From: Candidatus Bathyarchaeota archaeon
GTDB lineage: Archaea; Thermoproteota; Bathyarchaeia; TCS64
DNA: 11,457 nucleotides
Assembly: GCA_016934355.1 (NCBI GenBank)
Contig: JAFGTA010000217.1
Span: 1-11,457, forward strand
Direction of reading: 5' to 3'
Part shown: positions 6,175 through 11,457 of the stretch, piece after piece
Position numbering within the stretch: position 1 is the stretch's first letter
Layout of the letters: every line of letters begins with the position of its first letter
Translations under genes and position numbers: made by a program
Notes under the pieces: generated by a model
The model's input: the letters and a program-made list of their open reading frames with translations, nothing else
The model's database searches: none
What the model was told of the DNA's origin: nothing

Positions 6175-6543
6175 ATGACCAGAGTTCTCATTGCAGACGA
6201 CACCTCGTTCATGAGGATGGTGCTGAAGAACATCATGGCGAAGATGGGCAACGAGGTGGTCGCCGAGGCGGCCAACGGGGATGAAGCCCTCGAGCAGTAC
6301 ATCAGACACCGGCCCGGCCTAGTCCTACTGGACATCGTGATGCCTTCGGGAGAGAAGACGAGGGACGGAATAGACGCATTGAGAATGATCAGGCAGGAAG
6401 ACCCTACCGTCAACGTCGTGATGATAAGCTCCATGGGCCAGGAGACCATCAAGGAAGAGGTCAAGACGCTTGGGGCATGCGGGTTCATCGTTAAGCCCTT
6501 CAAGACTGACCAGGTAATGGAAGTACTCTCGAGATACTGCTGA
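6175..6543 (+). CDS. cheY: CheY response regulator with an enlarged loop beside the phospho-site
   Basis: CheY is the single-domain receiver that carries the signal from CheA to the motor switch; in archaea it acts through adaptors on ArlC/D/E. The protein is 122 residues from the ATG at 6175 (GGTGGGG six bases upstream); a GTG at 6163 is in frame but worse placed. The key residues are present: Asp8/Asp9, phospho-acceptor Asp53 (LLDIVMP), Ser85/Ser86 and Lys107 (VKPF). Between Pro57 and Asp64-Gly65 there are six residues (SGEKTR) where the family normally has two (for example EM), so the beta3-alpha3 loop is about four longer and more charged. cheD follows after 13 bases, so the two are probably co-transcribed. 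Confidence 0.95.
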   Translation: MTRVLIADDTSFMRMVLKNIMAKMGNEVVAEAANGDEALEQYIRHRPGLVLLDIVMPSGEKTRDGIDALRMIRQEDPTVNVVMISSMGQETIKEEVKTLGACGFIVKPFKTDQVMEVLSRYC

Positions 6544-6556
6544 CTGAGGAAACCGG

Positions 6557-7090
6557 ATGCAAAGCCTAATGGGAACAGCGCAGCCAGCCCAAGAAGCACC
6601 GTTGAAGATCTACAGAGTCAACATGAGTGAGATGAAGCTAGCTGTGCCCGGGGTAAGGCTGTCAGCAACGGTGGGCTCATGCATCGCACTATGCGTCTAC
6701 GACAAGAGCAACCCTCTGGGCGCTATGGTGCACATCGTGTTACCGTCTAACCCAAGGGACCAGCCCATCCCGAAGAACTCCGTCTACAAATACGCCGAGA
6801 CGGGGATACCGGCAATGGTGGACGAACTCACGGGGAAGGGGGCTAGGCGGCTGAACCTCGTGGCGAAGGTCGCGGGTGGAGCCAACATGTTCCCTGGGAT
6901 CAAGACGCAGATAGAGAACCTGAAGATAGGGCAACGGAACATAGATGAGACAAAGTCCATCCTCAGGAAGATGAACATACTGATAATGGGGCAGGACCTC
7001 GGGGGCAACAGCGGCAGAAGGATCGAGTTCGACATCCACTCAAGGAAGATGATGACCGCGACCATCAACGGTGATATCAGGTATATTTGA
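6557..7090 (+). CDS. cheD: CheD, chemoreceptor glutamine deamidase
   Basis: CheD converts specific receptor glutamines to glutamates and in many species is controlled by CheC. The protein is 177 residues from the ATG at 6557, with GAGGA six bases upstream. The family signature is clear: TVGSCIALCVYD with catalytic Cys42, then GAMVHIVLP with His59, followed by KVAGGANMF and a NIDETKSIL segment typical of the family. The first 15 residues are a polar extension that varies in the family. No cheC is seen in the window, so the usual regulator must be encoded elsewhere or be absent. The stop TGA overlaps an ATG (7090) that opens a short frame. Confidence 0.95.
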   Translation: MQSLMGTAQPAQEAPLKIYRVNMSEMKLAVPGVRLSATVGSCIALCVYDKSNPLGAMVHIVLPSNPRDQPIPKNSVYKYAETGIPAMVDELTGKGARRLNLVAKVAGGANMFPGIKTQIENLKIGQRNIDETKSILRKMNILIMGQDLGGNSGRRIEFDIHSRKMMTATINGDIRYI

Positions 7091-7333
7091 TGTTTTCAGG
7101 AGAAGACCGAGAAGCCGAGGCAGGCTTCAGCGAGATATATATGGACACGCCATCCTCAACGTCTGCGAGTCCGTGACGCCAGCGTGTACGAGAAGACAAT
7201 AAAACAGAACTACATCAACATCTTCCTCGCGAACCTCAGCGTGAACGAGGAGAAGGCGGGCTTGAAGACTGGTCTGATACGCGGGGGCGACGTAGAGGGT
7301 GTGCCCGTCATGTTCCTATACAAGGGGTTCTAG
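7090..7333 (+). pseudogene. Frame-broken or very short ORF downstream of cheD
   Basis: An ATG overlapping the cheD stop opens a frame of 28 codons (MFSGEDREAEAGFSEIYMDT) that ends at 7174-7176. A second frame around 7140-7172 reads GHAILNVCESV. The third frame from about 7184 (a GTG) to the TAG at 7331-7333 reads YEKTIKQNYINIFLANLSVN and on to FLYKGF, with codon use just like the neighbours. The three pieces join by two apparent one-base losses, one next to the ATATATAT run at 7135-7142. It may be a decayed or mis-sequenced gene of about 80 codons co-transcribed with cheD, or a genuine 49-residue gene starting at the GTG at 7184. I do not recognise the family. Confidence 0.35.
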
Positions 7334-7364
7334 GCTGCACTCATTGAGAAAGGCGAAAAATCCT

Positions 7365-7385
7365 GCCTATTAACAGATAATAGGC
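7365..7385 (+). terminator. Perfect 8-bp hairpin closing the che cluster
   Basis: GCCTATTA-acaga-TAATAGGC is a perfect inverted repeat with a 5-base loop, extendable by a U-G pair. It lies 31 bases past the last stop. Archaea do not generally need hairpins to terminate, so it may instead be an operator or an RNA processing or stability element. Confidence 0.4.
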
Positions 7386-7467
7386 GCCTTAAAACAGCGA
7401 AATATCGTTTAAATCCACATTTACTGGGAAACCGGAGCTTCCACGGCTCAGCCTGAGGCGACTGCCC

Positions 7468-7496
7468 GGTATAAATTAGTCAAAATGATTAAATAG
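7468..7496 (+). promoter_or_regulatory. Candidate promoter of the winged-helix gene
   Basis: Two TATA candidates are present, GGTATAAAT (7468-7476) and GATTAAATAG (7488-7496). The second gives the more usual distance (about 40 bases) to the ATG at 7533. An 11-base palindrome CTCAG-C-CTGAG (7447-7457) stands just upstream and could be an operator. Confidence 0.45.
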
Positions 7497-7532
7497 CTAC
7501 AACCGAATCTTTGTGCATTATCGGGGGATAAA

Positions 7533-7829
7533 ATGAGTTCCAGGCGGTCCCGCTTCGAGATATACGTCGACGTCCTCAACGAGATTAAGAGCGGGGCCAA
7601 CAAGCCGACCCAGATCATGTACGGAGCCAACCTTTCGTGGAAGCCTCTTCAAGGCATCCTCAAGTCGCTTCTAAATCAGGGACTTCTGTTGGAGATAGAC
7701 GGCGACGTGAAGGACAAGCGCACCAAGGTCACGTATGAGCTAACCCAGAAGGGAGAGAACGTCATCAGGTACTACATCAAGGCGAAAAGCCTTGTCGAGG
7801 TACAGAGCCCCGAAGAACGGGATAATTAA
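7533..7829 (+). CDS. Small winged-helix DNA-binding protein (HTH_45-like)
   Basis: This 98-residue protein has a single winged helix-turn-helix domain. A first helix (FEIYVDVLNEI) leads to the family-typical IMYGANLSWKPLQ, which matches the small winged-helix proteins (HTH_45 type) numerous in Thaumarchaeota. The recognition helix (about 38-50) is followed by a basic wing (DVKDKRTKVTYELTQKG) and a C-terminal helix (about 72-88). There is no ligand domain, so it probably acts as a simple repressor or activator. The ATG has GGGGGAT immediately upstream and an own promoter. It sits between the che cluster and an unknown gene on the other strand, which makes it a candidate local regulator, but its targets cannot be told from sequence. 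Confidence 0.85.
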   Translation: MSSRRSRFEIYVDVLNEIKSGANKPTQIMYGANLSWKPLQGILKSLLNQGLLLEIDGDVKDKRTKVTYELTQKGENVIRYYIKAKSLVEVQSPEERDN

Positions 7830-8393
7830 CTAGAGTTCTATATCCCCGCAGACGATAAAATCCTGGTGAATGTTCAACTCGTCCGAGAGCCACTTACGAG
7901 TATACTGTGGGTCGATGTCGTAGATTATCTGGTGCTTATTCTCGTCAGGCTCACCCACGTTCTCCTTCCTGTAGCTCAGCTGAAGCCCGATGGACAGCCT
8001 GCTGTTGAGCAGCGGCAGTCCGTCCTCCATCTTCTCAGAGCTCGTTATTACGATGTTTTTATCGCTTTGCATCTCCAGAGTAAGCTCAGGCGTCTTCTCA
8101 CGGTACTCGAAAACGTTCTTGCTCGTGTTAGCCGACACGATGAAGACCTGGTCCACTATGTCGAAGCAGATGAGCTCGACCTTTTTCAGCCTGCTCTTGA
8201 ACTCCGACCAGTCCTTTAAAACCACCTTGACTGCGGCTGAGTCATACAAGCCCTTTTTTGAGTCTGCAGCCTGTTCCTGGTTCTCGGTGATAACATCCTC
8301 TGCCCGAGAGATCAAGGAATCCAGCGACTTCTCGTGGTCCTTGAGCACGTTGATCAGGAAGTCCATGACTTCGACCTTGTCGAACACACTCAT
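7830..8393 (-). CDS. Hypothetical 187-residue protein, convergent with the winged-helix gene
   Basis: I do not recognise this protein. The preferred start is the ATG at 8393: a GGGA lies five bases ahead, and the TATA-like CTTAATAAG (8432-8440) would start transcription near 8411, inside the longer reading that begins with a GTG at 8420. Residues 1-35 form a predicted helix with a coiled-coil pattern, followed by a charged second helix to about 55. The rest looks mixed alpha/beta with alternating strands and few Cys. There is no signal peptide or membrane span, so it should be cytosolic. Its stop codon directly abuts that of the winged-helix gene (7829/7830). It may be an accessory factor of the motility locus, or unrelated. 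Confidence 0.7.
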   Translation of the reverse strand: MSVFDKVEVMDFLINVLKDHEKSLDSLISRAEDVITENQEQAADSKKGLYDSAAVKVVLKDWSEFKSRLKKVELICFDIVDQVFIVSANTSKNVFEYREKTPELTLEMQSDKNIVITSSEKMEDGLPLLNSRLSIGLQLSYRKENVGEPDENKHQIIYDIDPQYTRKWLSDELNIHQDFIVCGDIEL

Positions 8394-8431
8394 ACGATCC
8401 CAGCTTTGGTTGAAATACACCTTCGTTTTCT

Positions 8432-8440
8432 CTTATTAAG
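8432..8440 (-). promoter_or_regulatory. Candidate TATA box for the hypothetical gene
   Basis: CTTAATAAG on the minus strand, about 40 bases before the ATG at 8393. A CTATAGAACACAG motif (8496-8508, plus-strand reading) about 60 bases further upstream resembles sequences in the che promoters. Confidence 0.45.
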
Positions 8441-8522
8441 GACGGTAGACACTGTGAAAGCTATGATCGATCAGGGTATGTGAAACATAAAGGAGCTATA
8501 GAACACAGTTCATAATCACGGG

Positions 8523-9617
8523 TCAATCATTAGACTCATTTAACTTAATCTGATCATCGGCCTTCATGAACTCCCTCAACACGGTGGTCGCGAAACCACC
8601 CTTAGAAAGCATGAAACAGAGCCGCAGCCCCTCATCGCACACGAAGACCGCCACCTCGGGCAGCAGCCTGCCGAGCCTCCGTGTACCCTTCGCCTTCAGC
8701 GCCCTGTACTGCTCATCTGTGACCCCAGCCTCTTCGATGACCTCACGCTCCAGCTCCATCGCCTCTAGCTTGGGCTGCTTCATCTTATAACCGAACATGG
8801 GGGCGGTGAATGTGATCTCCTTGTCCCGGTACCTCCTCTGCTCTGCTTCAGCGTCCTCGACCCAAAACATGCCGCCAGTGTCGTACTTCTGGGCTATATC
8901 GCCCACGAGAACCCTGCCGAACAGCCCTTTTTCGACACGTAGCGTCAGATACCTGTTACAGAGGTAGCTCTGGTAACATGACACCAAGTACCTCCTCAGC
9001 CACCTGTCCCTGATCCGCTTCCTCCCCTGCAGCAGCATCCACCCAGAAATCGTGTTGTCCCCTTCCTCGCCAGTCCTCTGGGAGCCGTAAAAGTTAGGGA
9101 CCCCCGTTCTCTGAAGCTCGCTCCTGATGGCTTCCGCGCGGCTCACCGCCTCATCCACCTCCACCTCCAAGTCGGTGACTGTGATGGTGAACCTGTTTCC
9201 CCTTAGGTGCCCCGAGCGAAGCTTATTCGTGTGGTACCTAGCGCTGTTCACCCTGACGCCTATGAACTCCTCGATGAGACTGGACGCATCTGACGGATCA
9301 GGTTTCTCGCCGTCGAACAGGATGCTGAAGGTCTGGGTAGAAACCGAGTGCCTGTCCTTCAGACCCGCCTTGCCAATGCCCTCGGGCCTAGCCTGGAACA
9401 ATTTGGCGAGCCCCAGCTGAACGTCACGGGTGTTCAGGTTCGTCTTAGTCACACTAACATACAGGTGGTCTCCGACGCCCGACGGCTCGTACGACAGAAT
9501 CTCCTCTACGACGAAGTGCTCTGGCTTCTTCTTTATGACGCCGCCTATCCCGTCAAGCCCCTCAGTGATATAGGGCAGCGATAGGTCTAGCCGGGGTTCC
9601 TCGTTCATACCATTCAC
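8523..9617 (-). CDS. truD: TruD, tRNA pseudouridine(13) synthase
   Basis: TruD isomerises uridine 13 of certain tRNAs (and in archaea and eukaryotes other positions) to pseudouridine in the cytosol. The 364-residue protein matches the family throughout: KKKPEHFVVEEIL (29-41), the catalytic motif GKAGLKDRHSVSTQ with Asp88, a GHLRGNRF segment, and GVPNFYGSQRTG before the TRUD insertion domain. The basic GRKRIRDRWLRRYL and the C-terminal MLSKGGFATTVLREF close the fold. Length is between E. coli TruD (about 350) and typical archaeal forms (often above 400). Start at the ATG at 9617, with only a weak SD (GAAG); an in-frame ATG is three codons on. It lies 19 bases after the PLP enzyme gene and is probably co-transcribed with it. 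Confidence 0.95.
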   Translation of the reverse strand: MNGMNEEPRLDLSLPYITEGLDGIGGVIKKKPEHFVVEEILSYEPSGVGDHLYVSVTKTNLNTRDVQLGLAKLFQARPEGIGKAGLKDRHSVSTQTFSILFDGEKPDPSDASSLIEEFIGVRVNSARYHTNKLRSGHLRGNRFTITVTDLEVEVDEAVSRAEAIRSELQRTGVPNFYGSQRTGEEGDNTISGWMLLQGRKRIRDRWLRRYLVSCYQSYLCNRYLTLRVEKGLFGRVLVGDIAQKYDTGGMFWVEDAEAEQRRYRDKEITFTAPMFGYKMKQPKLEAMELEREVIEEAGVTDEQYRALKAKGTRRLGRLLPEVAVFVCDEGLRLCFMLSKGGFATTVLREFMKADDQIKLNESND

Positions 9618-9636
9618 TTCAGATAGGTAAGTCAGG

Positions 9637-10689
9637 CTACTCGTGCTGGGGACTCCACCGGGGAACCGTCCACGGAAGCTTCTCCTTCAAGGAGTACGCC
9701 TTAAGAGGCTCCTTGTACGGGAACAATGCGACGGCGCCGCCTGTGTGAAGGAACACCACGTTGTCCTCCTTCTTGAACCTGCCCTTCCTGACGAGGTCAA
9801 TGAGGCACGCCATCGCAGTCGCGGTGTAGACCGGGTCGATGCACAGCCCCTCGGTCTCCGCCAGCAGCTTCACCGCCTCCGCCTTCCCCTCCGAGATGAA
9901 GCCGTACCCACCACCCACATACTCGTTGTAGACAGTGATGTCGCCGTCCCTCAACGTGAAGTCCAGCCCGAACCTCTCCTTGGCGTCCAGCACGATCTCC
10001 TCAACCTTGTTAACCTGCTCCTCCTTCTCTGTCCACCCAACGGCGGCCCCGAAGACCTTAACACCCATATTAAACGCCTTGGCGCCCATAACCAGACCCG
10101 CCTGTGTGCCACCGCTCCCAGTGGCGTGCACAAGGTAGTCGAGCCGAACGCCCTGCTCAGACATCTGGTAACTGAGCTCCAGCATGGCGTTGAGGTACCC
10201 AGCCGCCCCAAGGGCGGTAGAGCCCCCTACGGGCATGTAGTACGGCCTGTGCCCCCCCTTCTCCAGCTCCTTCATGGCTGCCTCTATGGTTGGCATGAAC
10301 TCCTCTGGCTTGACCACCGTGATCTCCGCTCCCATCAGGCGATGCAGCAAGTGGTTCCCGTCCCAGCCCTCGCCGTCGTACCCCGGACTGGGACCAGATT
10401 TAACCAGCCTGATCCCCATTCCCAGCTTCTTAGCCGCAGCCGCTGTCTGAGTACACCAATTACTGTGGAACCCAGCCCCCGTCACGATATAGTCGGCCTT
10501 CTTCTCAACGGCGTCGGCCATCAAGTACTCCAGCTTACGCGCCTTGTTACCCCCGAAGGCCAGGCCCGTGAGATCGTCTCTCTTCACCCATATCTTTGGG
10601 CCGCCAAGCCTCTCTGTGAGGTTGGGCAAGTACTGCAGCGGCGTCGGCAGCGACGCCAACCGAACTCTCGGCAACGAACTGAACTTCAT
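9637..10689 (-). CDS. PLP-dependent D-cysteine desulfhydrase / ACC deaminase family enzyme
   Basis: This is a fold-type II PLP enzyme of 350 residues. The PLP lysine is Lys49 in FGGNKARKLEYL, the phosphate-binding loop is GSGGT (about 191-195), and HTGG (315-318) near the C-terminus agrees with D-cysteine desulfhydrases. The serine corresponding to the ACC deaminase catalytic residue is Ser76, but in GFHSNWCTQ instead of the common QSNH or QSNQ. D-cysteine desulfhydrase (D-cysteine to pyruvate, sulfide and ammonia) is the best guess; L-cysteate sulfo-lyase or another small amino acid lyase is possible, and ACC deaminase is less likely. The gene has its own TATA-like box and precedes truD. It is cytosolic and shows no sign of decay. 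Confidence 0.88.
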   Translation of the reverse strand: MKFSSLPRVRLASLPTPLQYLPNLTERLGGPKIWVKRDDLTGLAFGGNKARKLEYLMADAVEKKADYIVTGAGFHSNWCTQTAAAAKKLGMGIRLVKSGPSPGYDGEGWDGNHLLHRLMGAEITVVKPEEFMPTIEAAMKELEKGGHRPYYMPVGGSTALGAAGYLNAMLELSYQMSEQGVRLDYLVHATGSGGTQAGLVMGAKAFNMGVKVFGAAVGWTEKEEQVNKVEEIVLDAKERFGLDFTLRDGDITVYNEYVGGGYGFISEGKAEAVKLLAETEGLCIDPVYTATAMACLIDLVRKGRFKKEDNVVFLHTGGAVALFPYKEPLKAYSLKEKLPWTVPRWSPQHE

Positions 10690-10696
10690 AATATAT

Positions 10697-10708
10697 CACT
10701 AGTTAGTG
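10697..10708. promoter_or_regulatory. Inverted repeat at the predicted start of transcription of the PLP enzyme gene
   Basis: CACTA-GT-TAGTG is a perfect 5+5 inverted repeat. It lies about 20-25 bases downstream of the TATA-like box, where transcription would begin, and eight bases upstream of the start codon: a position suited to a repressor. Confidence 0.35.
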
Positions 10709-10719
10709 TACACATCGAC

Positions 10720-10729
10720 TCTATATACT
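10720..10729 (-). promoter_or_regulatory. Candidate TATA box of the PLP enzyme/truD unit
   Basis: Minus-strand AGTATATAGA, about 36 bases before the ATG at 10689, in the 93-base gap after the rfcL stop. Confidence 0.5.
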
Positions 10730-10782
10730 ATGATTGGTTTCAGAGTTTCTTTATTAATTTTGAAGCGTTAAGATAAGCCTAG

Positions 10783-11457
10783 CTAGATGTGGAGTAACTC
10801 CTTTTCCTTGTCCTCGAGGTCGAGCCAGGCGTCTATTTCCTCTGCTCGCTCCTGGTTTGACTTGTAGATGATCTTCAGTAATGGCAAGGTCTCGGTGACG
10901 GCTTCCTGGGATGAGGTGTGGGTCTTCGCCGCTAGTTTGGCGGCCACTGCCTTCGTCTTTCTTCTGCTGTGGTATGTAGTGATGTACCGCCACTTGGTCT
11001 GGGGCTCCCTATAGTAGGGCATCACCCACACGTTCTGCCCGTAGACCCATGAGGCGCCGATGCCCCTGAGCCCCTTGTTGAGTTCACCCCACTTGTCCCT
11101 ACCGAGCCACCGGGTCGGCTTGATAACTATCCCCTCCTTGGTCTCGGTGGTCTGGAAGCTGCTGAGGGGCATCCCGACCCCGAGTATGGCGCCGTGGACC
11201 TGCTTAATCAGTCCGAGCCCCTGAGACTTCTTCCTGGAGAACGCCACCCCACCGGTCATCATGTTGAACATGTACTTAAGGAGCCTGTAGCTGCTCTTCC
11301 GGGCCCGGCTCTGGTAGATGTCAGCCTTGGACAGAGCCTCCAGTGCGTTCAGCCGCTCGGTGGGGTCGTCGATGACGAGGGGCAGGTTCTCGTATATCCA
11401 GTCGAAGAGGTCCTCGTAGGGTATCATGCTCTGGCTGATGGTCTGCCGCGCCTCCCA
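10783..11457 (-). CDS. rfcL: Replication factor C large subunit, C-terminal part, partial
   Basis: The frame is open at the right edge, so the gene starts outside the window; 224 codons and the stop are visible. The visible part is the C-terminal collar region of the archaeal clamp-loader large subunit, not the AAA+ ATPase. Matching features are YEDLFDWIYENLP, the ALEALSKADIYQSR helix, YMFNMMTGGVAFS, the KWGELNKGLRGIG region, KTHTSSQEA, and LPLLKIIYKSNQERAEEI. RfcL with RfcS loads the PCNA clamp on primed DNA in replication. The protein ends EKELLHI and shows no C-terminal PCNA-binding box (QxxLxxFF type), which many archaeal RfcL proteins have. It is followed by the PLP enzyme gene on the same strand, which has its own promoter. 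Confidence 0.9.
   Translation of the reverse strand, partial: WEARQTISQSMIPYEDLFDWIYENLPLVIDDPTERLNALEALSKADIYQSRARKSSYRLLKYMFNMMTGGVAFSRKKSQGLGLIKQVHGAILGVGMPLSSFQTTETKEGIVIKPTRWLGRDKWGELNKGLRGIGASWVYGQNVWVMPYYREPQTKWRYITTYHSRRKTKAVAAKLAAKTHTSSQEAVTETLPLLKIIYKSNQERAEEIDAWLDLEDKEKELLHI

Larger units (their letters stand above)
7091..7532 (+). other. 442-base region after cheD without a complete gene
   Basis: The first 240 bases look like coding DNA spread over three frames (see the broken ORF entry). The rest holds a perfect 8-bp hairpin (7365-7385), TTTAAA (7408-7413), an 11-base palindrome (7447-7457), and TATA candidates at 7468-7476 and 7488-7496 for the following winged-helix gene. No tRNA fold was recognised. 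Confidence 0.5.

Noticed and set aside
8394..8420. GTG start at 8420 for the hypothetical gene
   Set aside because: It lies upstream of the predicted transcription start and has no SD; the ATG at 8393 has one.
9643..10776. 377-codon plus-strand ORF opposite the PLP enzyme gene
   Set aside because: The minus-strand gene has clear catalytic motifs. The plus-strand product is Leu/Arg/His-rich with no domain, and its start lies in the promoter region.
1..11457. CRISPR arrays, transposases, integrases, tRNA or rRNA genes
   Set aside because: No regularly spaced repeats, no transposase or integrase motifs, and no cloverleaf or rRNA-like stretches were recognised by eye; no covariance-model search was possible.

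Overview
The window is archaeal, most likely from a motile member of the Thaumarchaeota/Nitrososphaeria or a close TACK relative. The evidence is an archaellin with a class III signal peptide, an archaeal-type RFC large subunit, a small winged-helix protein of the HTH_45 type that is expanded in Thaumarchaeota, TATA-like boxes 25-45 bases before genes, and heavy use of AGG/AGA and ATA codons. Coding DNA is G+C-rich and the gaps are AT-rich. Species cannot be named from the sequence.

Left part (1-2113, minus strand): an archaellum locus read leftwards. The order is archaellin, a 60-residue coiled-coil protein, a MinD/ParA-like ATPase whose Walker A signature lysine is replaced by arginine, and the start of an acidic coiled-coil protein resembling the N-terminus of ArlC/D/E (FlaC/D/E), which runs off the left edge.

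Middle (2114-7532, plus strand): a 316-base divergent intergenic region, then a chemotaxis cluster cheR-cheA-cheB-cheY-cheD. CheA is the histidine kinase, CheY and CheB take the phosphate, and CheR, CheB and CheD modify receptors. CheY output presumably reaches the archaellum motor encoded to the left. The first four genes are separated by 84-95 base gaps, each with its own candidate TATA box, so the cluster looks like several transcription units. No cheW, cheC, cheF or receptor gene lies in the window. After cheD come a degraded or frame-broken ORF, a perfect 8-bp hairpin, and the HTH_45-like gene.

Right part (7533-11457): the winged-helix gene converges on an unrecognised 187-residue protein gene (stop codons abut). 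Then, on the minus strand, come truD (tRNA pseudouridine-13 synthase), a PLP enzyme of the D-cysteine desulfhydrase/ACC deaminase family, and the C-terminal half of the clamp-loader large subunit rfcL, cut by the right edge. This part is housekeeping.

No mobile element, CRISPR array, tRNA or rRNA was recognised. The best leads are the arginine-variant MinD in the archaellum locus, the insertion beside the phosphorylation site of CheY, the P2-less CheA, recurring motifs in the che promoters, and the unexplained stretch 7091-8420.
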